Positions 1 to 9,377 of a stretch of 64,000 nt of DNA are shown piece after piece. A program made the position numbers and the translations under genes. The notes beneath the pieces were generated by a model. The model was not told the origin of the DNA and did not search any database. It worked only from the letters and a program-made list of their open reading frames with translations. The stretch comes from CAVVTR01 sp963751245 (GTDB taxonomy: Bacteria > Acidobacteriota > Thermoanaerobaculia > Thermoanaerobaculales > Thermoanaerobaculaceae): positions 65,743 through 129,742 of the forward strand of contig CAVVTR010000011.1 of NCBI GenBank assembly GCA_963751245.1. Direction: 5' to 3'. Position 1 is the stretch's first letter. The number at the start of each line of letters is the position of its first letter.

Positions 1-986
1 TCGAGCCGGCCGACGGTCTCCAGCACGGAGCGGCGGATCATGAGACAGAAGCCGTTCAGGAAGGGGATACGCGGGTAGAGCCTGGCCGACGACGACGCGA
101 GCCGCTCCGCCATGTCGGCGGGCCGGACGCCCGGCGGCAGCGGGTTGCCGGCCCAGTCGCCGTCGCCCGCCACGACCTCGGGCACCGACTGCCACGAGGC
201 CGTGTTGGACAGCGGTCCCACCAGGCCGATGTCCGGCGCCGACTCGCCGCAGGCGACCATCCGGTCGAGCCATCCCGGTGTCACCACCGTGTCGCTGTTG
301 AGGAGGACGACCCACGGCGCGGTGCTGGCGTCGAGGCCGACGTTCGCTGCCCGCGTGTAGCCGAGCGCTTCCTCGTTGCGGATGAGGACCGCGCCTTGCG
401 ACGCGGCGAAGAACGAGAGGTAGTCCCGGGTCGCTGCCTGGCTGCCGTCGTCCACCAGGATGAGCGTGTACGGGGGGTGCGTCCCGCGGACGATGGACTC
501 GAGGCAGCGCCGGGTGTCGTCCAGGGCGTTGTGGACGCAGACGACGATGTCCGTGAGCACCTCGCGCGAGGGCTGCGGGGCGGGCGTGGGGGCAGGGCCG
601 ACGGTCACCAGCGTCACGCCCGCGGTCCCCTTCAAGCGCATGAGCCCCAGACGGGCCCGTCCCGCGAGGCGCCGTCGGGCGTGCCGGACACCGTCGAGGC
701 CGGCGGCCGGGGCTTGGCAGGCGCGGTCGGCGATCCGGCGGCGGGAGGTCCCCGGAGGTGCCAGGAGACGGTAGAGGGCGCGGAGCGGTCGCAGGAGGCG
801 CCAGCTACGGCTGTCCAGCACGCCGGCCAGGTCGGCTTCCCGAACCTCCAGACGGCGGCGGAGACCGGCGACTTCCAGTGCCAGCTCGCTGAGGCGCCGC
901 TCGCGGTCGGCGACGAGCGCCCGGGGATCACCGGCGTGCCGGCGGCCGCTCCCGGCCCGCGGCGGTCGGGGGACTTCGCCGCTCAA
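1..986 (-). CDS. Family 2 glycosyltransferase, C-terminal part cut by window edge
   Basis: Transfers a sugar from a nucleotide-sugar donor, probably in cell-surface polysaccharide synthesis. After an Arg/Leu-rich N-terminal region that may be helical comes a GT-A core: TDIVVCVHNALDD (first strand), then LILVDDGS, GYTRAANVGLD and LLNSDTVVTPGWLDRM, where the NSD is the metal/nucleotide-binding acidic motif. The frame stays open through position 1, so the end is missing. The start is uncertain: this frame has no ATG, and the TTG at 986 is chosen because it is the first start in frame. An ideal Shine-Dalgarno (AAGGAGG, complement of 1087-1093) precedes a TTG at 1081 in another frame that stops exactly at this TTG, so either coupling or a frameshift is possible. 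It lies head-to-tail with the next glycosyltransferase. Confidence 0.8.
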   Translation of the reverse strand, partial: MSGEVPRPPRAGSGRRHAGDPRALVADRERRLSELALEVAGLRRRLEVREADLAGVLDSRSWRLLRPLRALYRLLAPPGTSRRRIADRACQAPAAGLDGVRHARRRLAGRARLGLMRLKGTAGVTLVTVGPAPTPAPQPSREVLTDIVVCVHNALDDTRRCLESIVRGTHPPYTLILVDDGSQAATRDYLSFFAASQGAVLIRNEEALGYTRAANVGLDASTAPWVVLLNSDTVVTPGWLDRMVACGESAPDIGLVGPLSNTASWQSVPEVVAGDGDWAGNPLPPGVRPADMAERLASSSARLYPRIPFLNGFCLMIRRSVLETVGRL

Positions 987-1143
987 GCTGGCACCGCGCT
1001 TCCGGGCCCGGCGGACCCGGCCGCGCCCTCGTGGTCCTCCGAGAGCGTCAGACGGTTCCGGTGGTTCGTCGCAGGTCTCAAGTCGCCTCCTTCGAGGGCG
1101 CCGGTCACATTCTATACAGCCAGCTCGCGACGAGGCGCGACCG

Positions 1144-2118
1144 TCAGCGGGATGGCGAAAGCGCCGCGAAGAGGGTGCGGAGGTAGGCGCGGGCGGCCTC
1201 CTGCCGTGGCCGGGGGACGGAGGGGCGGAACGGCAGGAGGGCCAGCCGCAGCGTCATGCCCAGCGCCAGCAGGGCCCGGAACAGGCCCGCCGCCGCCCGG
1301 CCGTGGCGCTTGCGCCAGTAGCGGATCGCGTTGCGGTAGTAGATGGGCAGGAAGCGGTCGTAGCCGAGCCGCTCGAGGGACACCCGCCCGGCGTGGAGGA
1401 ATCGGCTCGAGGGCCAGTAGAGGATCGAGCCCCGCGAGGCGAGGGAGGCGCACAGGTCGACGTCCTCGAACCAGGCGGGGAAGTAGCGCTCGTCGAAGCC
1501 GCCGACGGCCAGGAAGGCGTCGCGCCGGACCGCCAGCGCGGCGGCTGCCGGCTGCTCGACCCGGAAGGGGGTGTCCCGGTCCCGGTCCAGGTAGCGGTCG
1601 CGGCGGAGGGCGCGGCTGTGCGGGAAGAGCTTGTCCCACAGGAGCAGCTCGCGCGCCGCCTGGGACCACGTCGGGAGGTGCCGCAGCTGGAACTCCTCCT
1701 GGGTCTCGTCGTCCCCCGCGGGCGGCGTCTCGTCGACCAGGCGGGGGGCGAGGGCCACGGCCTCGGGGTGGAGCGCGAACCCCTCCGCGAGCCCGGTGAA
1801 GGGGTCGTCCACCGCGCGGGTGTCGGGGTTGAGGAAGAGCAGCGCGTCGCCGGTGGCCATGCGCGCGCCCTGGTTGGCGGCGGCCCCGAAACCGATGTTG
1901 GCGGGGTTGACGGCCACGAGCGCGCCGGACCAGATCGAGAGTAGCCGTTCCCGCGGAAACTCCGCGCTCGCGTTGTCGACCACCACGAGTTCCAGCGCGT
2001 CCCCCCCGCGCGGTCCCGCCTGTCGGACGGCGGCCAGGGAGGCGGCGCAGGCGAGGAGTTCCTCGGGAGAGTTCCAGGAGACGATGACGATGGAGAAGGA
2101 TGGGCCGGGCGTGGTCAC
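1144..2118 (-). CDS. Family 2 glycosyltransferase, rhamnosyltransferase-like
   Basis: A 324-residue GT2 enzyme likely to add a sugar to a surface glycan or O-antigen intermediate. The N-terminus has the GT-A opening FSIVIVSWNSPEELLAC, then LVVVDNAS (around residue 49), NIGFGAAANQG and FLNPDTRA, where the acidic DxD-equivalent sits. A later GGFDERYFPAWFEDVDLC block (about residue 210) matches the acceptor/catalytic-base segment of WbbL-type rhamnosyltransferases. The C-terminal 60 residues are basic with a short hydrophobic stretch that may touch the membrane. It follows the divergent pruA promoter region and precedes the partial glycosyltransferase, so the two probably form one surface-polysaccharide unit. 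The acceptor and donor sugar cannot be told from the sequence. Confidence 0.88.
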   Translation of the reverse strand: MTTPGPSFSIVIVSWNSPEELLACAASLAAVRQAGPRGGDALELVVVDNASAEFPRERLLSIWSGALVAVNPANIGFGAAANQGARMATGDALLFLNPDTRAVDDPFTGLAEGFALHPEAVALAPRLVDETPPAGDDETQEEFQLRHLPTWSQAARELLLWDKLFPHSRALRRDRYLDRDRDTPFRVEQPAAAALAVRRDAFLAVGGFDERYFPAWFEDVDLCASLASRGSILYWPSSRFLHAGRVSLERLGYDRFLPIYYRNAIRYWRKRHGRAAAGLFRALLALGMTLRLALLPFRPSVPRPRQEAARAYLRTLFAALSPSR

Positions 2119-2163
2119 CGTGCCATGATAGAGGAGGGGTGGCGGGACCGTGCGGCGGGGCGG

Positions 2164-2192
2164 TTGACCGTCCGCGCGGCGGCCCGTATGCT
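2164..2192 (+). promoter_or_regulatory. Sigma70-type promoter of pruA
   Basis: TTGACC (2164-2169) and TATGCT (2187-2192) are separated by exactly 17 bases, about 65 bases upstream of the pruA ATG. This is one of the few canonical promoters in the window. Transcription would start near 2199. Confidence 0.6.
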
Positions 2193-2258
2193 GCGCAGGC
2201 CGGCTTTGCGCCGGTCTTTCACAAGCGACACGGAGACGACCCGGAGAGGGAGGTTTTG

Positions 2259-3888
<1,630 letters not shown>

Positions 3889-3915
3889 GCCGGGAAGGGT
3901 TCTAAGGGCTGCAAC

Positions 3916-3949
3916 GGGCGGGGGCGCCGGCGGCGCTCCCGCCCTTTTT
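3916..3949 (+). terminator. Rho-independent terminator of pruA
   Basis: A 13-base arm GGGCGGGGGCGCC pairs with GGCGCTCCCGCCC with one mismatch and a GGC loop, followed directly by TTTTT (3945-3949). It sits between pruA and the convergent LmbE gene and would also act weakly in reverse. Confidence 0.85.
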
Positions 3950-3992
3950 CCTGCCCGGGTGCGGGGGACGCGTCCCGCGCGTGCCGCCGCGG

Positions 3993-4709
3993 CTACTCGC
4001 TGGCGAAGGCGCGCACGGTCTGGCGCACCAGGTGGAGCTTGCGGAAGCTCTCCGCGGCGGCCCAGCCGCGCACCTCGCCGGCCTCCTGGGCCATGCGGGT
4101 GAAGGCGACGCGGGTGGGCTCCGGCGGGAACTGCGAGGTGTGCTCGCAGATGAGCTCGATCTTCGCGTCCATGAGCTCGCTGATGTCCACCCACTCGTTG
4201 GGCTGGTCGGTGGGCCCCAGCCAGACCTCCCCGACCACGTGGGGCTCGAGCCCGGCAGCGAGGAGCTCGGGAAAGATGCCGGGCTTCTTGACCGCGGGGT
4301 AGAGGGCCTCCAGGGCGGCCTGTCCGGCCGCGCGGTGGTCGGGGTGGTTGATGTAGAGGGCGTGGCGGAACCAGACCGTGGGGTCGTTGGCCACCACCCG
4401 GTCGGGACGGACCTGGCGCATCACCCGCACCAGCTCGCGCCGCAGGTCCAGCGTGGGCTGCAGGGTGCCGTCCTCGTGGCCCAGGTAGATGACCTCGGCG
4501 CCGAGACGCGCCGCCGCGCGGGTCTGCTCGGCGCGGCGCCGGGCGATGACCGCCTCCCGGGTGTCGGCGGGATCGTTGGTGCCCTTGTCGCCGTCGGTGA
4601 TGATGCACAGGGTGATGCGGGCGCCCTCGGCGGCCCACTTGAGGAGCGTGCCCCCGGCCACGCACTCGGCGTCGTCGGGGTGGGCAAAGATCGTCAGAAC
4701 GTGTGTCAT
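3993..4709 (-). CDS. LmbE/PIG-L family zinc N-deacetylase
   Basis: A 238-residue member of the PIG-L family, which removes N-acetyl groups from glucosaminyl conjugates (bacillithiol and mycothiol precursors, glycopeptides, GPI). The zinc site is clear: AHPDD at residues 9-13 and the third ligand in INHPDH near residue 122, which matches the BshB/MshB pattern. TDGDKGT and YLGHEDG are also family signatures. It stands alone, convergent with pruA and divergent from the DegV fusion, so its substrate is unknown. No bshA or bshC homologue is nearby to support a bacillithiol role. The ATG has no Shine-Dalgarno and lies 6 bases after a TAGTAT hexamer, which suggests a leaderless transcript. Confidence 0.88.
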   Translation of the reverse strand: MTHVLTIFAHPDDAECVAGGTLLKWAAEGARITLCIITDGDKGTNDPADTREAVIARRRAEQTRAAARLGAEVIYLGHEDGTLQPTLDLRRELVRVMRQVRPDRVVANDPTVWFRHALYINHPDHRAAGQAALEALYPAVKKPGIFPELLAAGLEPHVVGEVWLGPTDQPNEWVDISELMDAKIELICEHTSQFPPEPTRVAFTRMAQEAGEVRGWAAAESFRKLHLVRQTVRAFASE

Positions 4710-4721
4710 CGGACTATACTA
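4710..4721 (-). promoter_or_regulatory. -10 hexamer for leaderless start of LmbE gene
   Basis: The minus strand reads TAGTAT (complement of 4716-4721), then six bases, then ATG. This spacing would place transcription start on the A of the ATG. The overlapping plus-strand TATACT (4715-4720) could serve the divergent gene at 4794. No convincing -35 is visible. Confidence 0.45.
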
Positions 4722-4793
4722 ACCGGACGTCGGTGTCCGCACTTCCCTTGTACGAGTGCTCTCCGGCGCCAACACCAGCTCCGGGAGAGGCCG

Positions 4794-6629
4794 ATGCCGA
4801 GACTCACAGTGCTCGTGGTCGATGAGCTTGACGAACGGCGCAAGGACGTCGCCCACGCCCTCGCCGGCTTCGGCTACGAGGTGATCGCTTCCGCCGACGC
4901 CGAGGAGGGGGCGCGCTTCGCCACCGGCCTGATGCCGGCCGTGATCATCGCGGCCGATACCGTCGCCGGCTTCGGCGACGGCGCGATCCTTGCCGGTCTC
5001 GGCGGCGACGGCGGGGTGGCTCCCCGGCTCGTGCTCCTCGGCGAGGGGGAACGGCCGGAGGAGGCTCTCCCCGAGGGTGCGGCCAGGGTCGTCACCACGG
5101 GGCTGACCGGTGCGGCCGTCGTGCGCAAGCTCCGCACGCTGCTGGTGGCGGCCGAGCTGGGGCTGGAAACCGACGTGCGCCTCGAGTCCATCGTCGGCGA
5201 CCTCGACCAGAAGCCGCTGTTCGACCTGCTGCCGCAGCTCCACCGCCTCGTGGTGAGCGGACGGCTGGTGCTGCGGGACGGCGAGATCGCCCTGACCGAG
5301 GGCGAGGTGGTGGCCGCCACCGCCGGGCGCGTACGCGGGGAGAAGGGGTTCGTGCGCCTGGCGCGCACCGCGGGGGGGGCGTTCCGCCTGCTCCTGGGGC
5401 CCGCCGGTGCGGAGCAGGAGATCAGCCGCGACGTCCTCGGGCTCATGGCCCTGGCCATGGAGGACCGGCCCCGTTTCGAGGAGGCCCTGACCGAGCTTCC
5501 CGACCTCGCCAGCCGCCCCCGCGTCGAGATGGGGCCGGCGTTCTTCTCGACCCAGTTCACCCCCGTGCAGCAGCAGGTGATGAAAGCGGTGCAGGGGCGC
5601 CGGACGGTGTGGGCGGCGCTCGACGGCGTGCCCCACCCGGACGGCGAGGTGCTGGAGGAGCTGGGGCGGCTCGCCTCGCTGGGGTTCTTGGCCTTCGACG
5701 AGCCCGAGGTCCGGGTTCGGGTTGTCACGGACTCCACCGCCGATCTCCCCGCGGAGATGGCGCTCCGGCACGGTATCCACGTGGTCCCGCTGTCGGTGAT
5801 CTTCGGGGAGAAGATCTTCAAGGACGGCGTCGACATCACGCCGGCCACGTTCTACAGCATGCTGGAGCGCAAGCGGGACGTGCAGCCGCGCACCAGCCCG
5901 CCCACTCCGGGCGAGTTCCTCGCCGGGTACCGGTTCCTCGCCGGGCGGTCCGACATCGTCTCGCTTCACATCTCGTCGCGGATGTCGGAGACGGTGGCGA
6001 ACGCCCGCGCGGCGGCGGCCGAGGGGCTCGAGGAGTTCCAGAGCCAGCGGGAGGCCGGCGACGCCGTCACGCTGGAGGTGATTGACAGCTCCTTCGTGAG
6101 CCTCGCGCTGGGCCTGACCGCCCTGTTCGCGGCGCGCATGGCGCGGCGCGGCCTGTCCGCGGCGGCGATCCGCTCCCACGTGGAGGCGATGCGGGAGCGC
6201 ACCCACTCGCTGTTCGTGGTGGACACCCTGGAGTACCTCGCCCGGGGCGGGCGCATCGGCAAGGCCCGGGCGCTCGTCGGCGGTATTCTCGGGATCAAGC
6301 CCATCCTGGGCCTCGTGGACGGCGAGGTGGGACCCGTGGACAAGGTGCGGGGCGGCCGCAACGTCCACGCCCGGGTGGTGGAGCTGTTCAAGCAGCGGGT
6401 GGATCCCGGGCTGCCCGTCGTGGCCGGGATCGTGCACGCCAAGGCTCCCGTCTGGGCCGAACGGCTGCGCGCGCTCGTCGAGGAGAGCTTCTCGGTGTCC
6501 GAGGTGGTGGCCAGCGAGATGGGCCCTGTAGTGGGGACCCACGTCGGTCCGGGCACGGTGGCCGCCGTCCTGTTCCAGCCCACCGACGAGGAGCGCGAGC
6601 TCATCGCGCCGCTGCCCGCCGCCGAGTAG
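4794..6629 (+). CDS. Receiver-like / DUF4388 / DegV three-domain fusion protein
   Basis: A 611-residue protein beginning at an ATG after GGGAGAGG. Residues 1-115 look like a response-regulator receiver (TVLVVDELDERRKDVAHAL) but the phosphoacceptor position reads PAVIIAADTV, so it may not be phosphorylated. Residues about 125-235 resemble a DUF4388 (PATAN) module: QKPLFDLLPQLHRLVVSGRLVL, then LTEGEVVAATAGRVRGEKGF. Residues about 308-605 are a full DegV domain (VRVVTDSTADLP, RTSPPTPGEF, SRMSETVANAR, LEYLARGGRIGKA, HVGPGTVA). DegV/FakB proteins bind a fatty acid and present it to a kinase. Fusion to a signalling-type N-terminus is unusual, because most DegV proteins are about 280 residues. No FakA kinase gene is adjacent. 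Function beyond lipid binding is not known. Confidence 0.85.
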   Translation: MPRLTVLVVDELDERRKDVAHALAGFGYEVIASADAEEGARFATGLMPAVIIAADTVAGFGDGAILAGLGGDGGVAPRLVLLGEGERPEEALPEGAARVVTTGLTGAAVVRKLRTLLVAAELGLETDVRLESIVGDLDQKPLFDLLPQLHRLVVSGRLVLRDGEIALTEGEVVAATAGRVRGEKGFVRLARTAGGAFRLLLGPAGAEQEISRDVLGLMALAMEDRPRFEEALTELPDLASRPRVEMGPAFFSTQFTPVQQQVMKAVQGRRTVWAALDGVPHPDGEVLEELGRLASLGFLAFDEPEVRVRVVTDSTADLPAEMALRHGIHVVPLSVIFGEKIFKDGVDITPATFYSMLERKRDVQPRTSPPTPGEFLAGYRFLAGRSDIVSLHISSRMSETVANARAAAAEGLEEFQSQREAGDAVTLEVIDSSFVSLALGLTALFAARMARRGLSAAAIRSHVEAMRERTHSLFVVDTLEYLARGGRIGKARALVGGILGIKPILGLVDGEVGPVDKVRGGRNVHARVVELFKQRVDPGLPVVAGIVHAKAPVWAERLRALVEESFSVSEVVASEMGPVVGTHVGPGTVAAVLFQPTDEERELIAPLPAAE

Positions 6630-6635
6630 GGACCG

Positions 6636-9254
6636 TCAGGCGGCGCGGGGACGCCAGCGCCGCAGGCGCAGCGAGTTCGTCACCACGAACACCGAGGAGA
6701 ACGCCATCGCCGCGGCGGCCATCTCCGGGCTGAGCAGGAGGTGGAGGGCCGGGTAGAGGACCCCCGCCGCGACGGGGATCCCCACCACGTTGTAGCCGAA
6801 CGCCCACACCAGGTTCCAGCGGATGGTGCGCAAGGTGGACCGGGAGAGGTCGACAGCGTCGGCCAGCAGCGTCAGCTCGGGACGGGTGAGCACCAGCTGC
6901 GCGGCCTCGGCGGCCACGTCGGTGCCGGTTGCCAGGCTCACGCCCACGTCGGCGGCGGCCAGCGCCGGGGCGTCGTTGAGACCGTCGCCCACGAACACCA
7001 CGCTGCCGGCGCGGCCGGTGGAGCGCAGCCGGGCGACCACGTCGACCTTCCCCGCCGGGAGCGCGTGGGCCACGACGTGGTCCGAATCGATGCCGACCTC
7101 CGCGGCCACCGCGCGCGCGGTGCCGGGGGCGTCGCCGGTCACCATCCACACGTCGAGGCCGCGCCGGCGGAGACCCGCCACGGCGGCCGCGGAGGTGGGG
7201 CGCACCGGGTCGGCCACGGCCAGCACCGCCACCGCGCGTCCGTCCACCGCCGCCACCACGGGTGTGGCGGGCCGGGCCGCGAACTCGCGGACCACGGCAG
7301 CGGCGTCCCCGAGGTCGACGCCCTCGCCCTCCACGAAGGCGGGGCTGCCCACCAGCACGGACCGGCCGTCCACCGTGGCGCGGACGCCGCGTCCCGGGAC
7401 CGCCTCGACGGCCCCGGCCTCGACGGCGGCGACTCCGCGGGCGGCGAGGCCGTCCACCACGGCGCGGGCCAGGGGGTGCTCGGAGCGGGCTTCGGCCCCC
7501 GCCACCAGCGGCAGCGCCGGCTCGCCCCCGGCGACGACGTGGACGACCTCCACGACCTCGGGGTGGCCCTCGGTGAGGGTGCCGGTCTTGTCGAAGACCA
7601 CGGTGACGGCGGCGGCGAGGCGCTCCAGGGCCTCGGCCCGAGGCACCAGGACGCCGTGCTGCGCCCCGCGACCGGTGCCCACCATGAGAGCCGTCGGCGT
7701 TGCCAGTCCGAGGGCGCAGGGACAGGCGATGACGAGGACCGAGACCGCCGCGGTGAAGGCGTACAGCACCGCCGGCGCCGGCCCCACCACCAGCCAGACG
7801 CCCAGCGTCACGGCAGCGAGGCCGAGGACCACGGGGACGAACACGGCGGCGACCCGGTCGGCCAGGCGCTGGACCGGTGCCCGGGTGGTCTGGGCGCGGC
7901 GCACCATGCGCACGATCTGGGCCAGCACGGTCTCCTCGCCCACCCGCGTGGCCATGACCAGGAGGGCACCTTCGCCGTTGACGGTGCCGCCGACGACGAG
8001 CTCCCCGGCCCCCTTGCGGACCGGCACCGGCTCCCCGGTGAGCATGGACTCGTCCACGGAGGAGGCGCCCTGCAGCACGGTGCCGTCGGCGGGGAGGCGC
8101 CCGCCCGGGAGGATCCGCACGCGGTCGCCGGCGGCCAGGGCTGAGGCCGCCACCTCCTCCTCGGCGCCGTCGTCGCCCACCCGCCGGGCGGTGGCAGGGG
8201 CGAGGCGCATGAGGGCGCGGATCGCCTCCGAGGTGCGGCCCTTGGCGCGGGCCTCGAGCAGCCGCCCGAGGAGGATGAGCGCGATGATCATGAGGGCGGC
8301 CTCGTAGTAGACGTTGGCGGCGAGGCCGGCGGCGTGGAACGCCCCGGGGGCGGCGGTGGCGGCCAGGGAGGCGGCCACGGCGGCGCCGGTGCCGAGCGCG
8401 ATGAGGGTGTTCATGTCGGTGGTGCGGTGGCGGGCGGCGCTGACGGCACCGTGGAGGAACGGCCATCCCGCCCACAGCCACACGGGCAGCGTGAGGGCGG
8501 CAAGGCCCCAGCGGAGCGCACCCGGCGGCACGCTCCAGAGGAACGGCGCCACCGCCCGTGCGAGGCCGCGCAGGGGCACCGAGAGCCAGCGCAGCAGGTC
8601 CACGGCGGCGGCGCCGTGGGCGCCGGCGGCCTCGCGCCCCATGAGCACGGCGGAGACGACCATGACCACGGCCCCGGTGAGGGCGGAGGCGATGAGGCGC
8701 CGGCGGAGGTCGCGGACCTCGTCCGCGCGGAGGCGCTCCTCGACGGCGACGGCGTCCTCGCCCTCCTCGACGCCGGGAGCGACGCCGTACCCGGAGGCGT
8801 CCACCGCGCGGGCCAACGCCGCGGTGGCGACGCCGGCCACGTGCTCGACGCGCACCTCGCCGGAGGCCAGGTTGATGGTCGCCTCGAGGACGCCGGGGAC
8901 GGTCCGGAGCGCCTTCTCGACCTTGTTCACGCAGGAGGCGCAGTGCATGCCCGCCACGTGCAGGGTGGTCGAGGACACCGGCACCTGGTAGCCGGCGTCG
9001 CGCACGGCGGAGACCAGGGCGGCGGCGCCGGTGGCCGCGCCCGGCGACAGGGACACGGCGGCCCGCCCGGCGGCCAGGTTGACGACGACGCCCTCCACGC
9101 CCGGCAGGGCGGCGAGGGACTTCTCCACGTGTGCGACGCAGCCGGCGCAGCGCATCCCGGCGACGGGAAGCTCCACCACCGGCGTCGCCGCGGCGGCGTC
9201 GTGGCCGGGAGCGGGCTCGTCGGGGAGGAGCGGCAGGGTGGTCCGGATCTCCAT
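6636..9254 (-). CDS. copA: Copper-translocating P1B-type ATPase
   Basis: Exports Cu(I) from the cytoplasm using ATP. The product of 872 residues has two N-terminal heavy-metal-associated domains, with GMRCAGC at 33-39 and GMHCASC at 102-108. These are followed by eight expected membrane helices, the TGEPVPV actuator motif, the CPC ion site in VIACPCALGLATP (about 510), the phosphorylated DKTGTLTEG (about 555), SEHPLA and GDGLNDAPAL. The start at 9254 is chosen because GAGGTG lies six bases before it; an upstream in-frame extension to 9305 has no ribosome site. Convergent with the DegV fusion and divergent from the ClC gene. It is the inner-membrane partner for the periplasmic Cus island further right. 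Confidence 0.94.
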   Translation of the reverse strand: MEIRTTLPLLPDEPAPGHDAAAATPVVELPVAGMRCAGCVAHVEKSLAALPGVEGVVVNLAAGRAAVSLSPGAATGAAALVSAVRDAGYQVPVSSTTLHVAGMHCASCVNKVEKALRTVPGVLEATINLASGEVRVEHVAGVATAALARAVDASGYGVAPGVEEGEDAVAVEERLRADEVRDLRRRLIASALTGAVVMVVSAVLMGREAAGAHGAAAVDLLRWLSVPLRGLARAVAPFLWSVPPGALRWGLAALTLPVWLWAGWPFLHGAVSAARHRTTDMNTLIALGTGAAVAASLAATAAPGAFHAAGLAANVYYEAALMIIALILLGRLLEARAKGRTSEAIRALMRLAPATARRVGDDGAEEEVAASALAAGDRVRILPGGRLPADGTVLQGASSVDESMLTGEPVPVRKGAGELVVGGTVNGEGALLVMATRVGEETVLAQIVRMVRRAQTTRAPVQRLADRVAAVFVPVVLGLAAVTLGVWLVVGPAPAVLYAFTAAVSVLVIACPCALGLATPTALMVGTGRGAQHGVLVPRAEALERLAAAVTVVFDKTGTLTEGHPEVVEVVHVVAGGEPALPLVAGAEARSEHPLARAVVDGLAARGVAAVEAGAVEAVPGRGVRATVDGRSVLVGSPAFVEGEGVDLGDAAAVVREFAARPATPVVAAVDGRAVAVLAVADPVRPTSAAAVAGLRRRGLDVWMVTGDAPGTARAVAAEVGIDSDHVVAHALPAGKVDVVARLRSTGRAGSVVFVGDGLNDAPALAAADVGVSLATGTDVAAEAAQLVLTRPELTLLADAVDLSRSTLRTIRWNLVWAFGYNVVGIPVAAGVLYPALHLLLSPEMAAAAMAFSSVFVVTNSLRLRRWRPRAA

Positions 9255-9276
9255 CAACATCACCTCATGGTTATGG

Positions 9277-9316
9277 ATTATAAGCCCTCGCGCCGCCGCC
9301 GGCACCCCGGAGGGTG
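9277..9316 (-). promoter_or_regulatory. copA promoter region with CsoR-like palindrome
   Basis: A perfect -10 hexamer TATAAT is on the minus strand (complement of 9277-9282), 22 bases before the copA start. Just upstream, 9303-9316 reads CACCC-N4-GGGTG, a GC inverted repeat resembling operators of the copper sensor CsoR. No csoR gene is in the window, so operator identity is a guess. Confidence 0.4.
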
Positions 9317-9377
9317 TCGCGTTCGTGGACAGGACGCGCTAAGGTACCCCTCGATCACTGGGGAGGTCATCGACAGG

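Noticed and set aside
396..1799. Plus-strand frame at the left edge
   Set aside because: Antisense to two glycosyltransferases; Arg/Gly/Pro-rich nonsense translation.
4719..6542. A 607-codon minus-strand frame opposite the DegV fusion
   Set aside because: No ribosome site or domains; shadow of a real gene.
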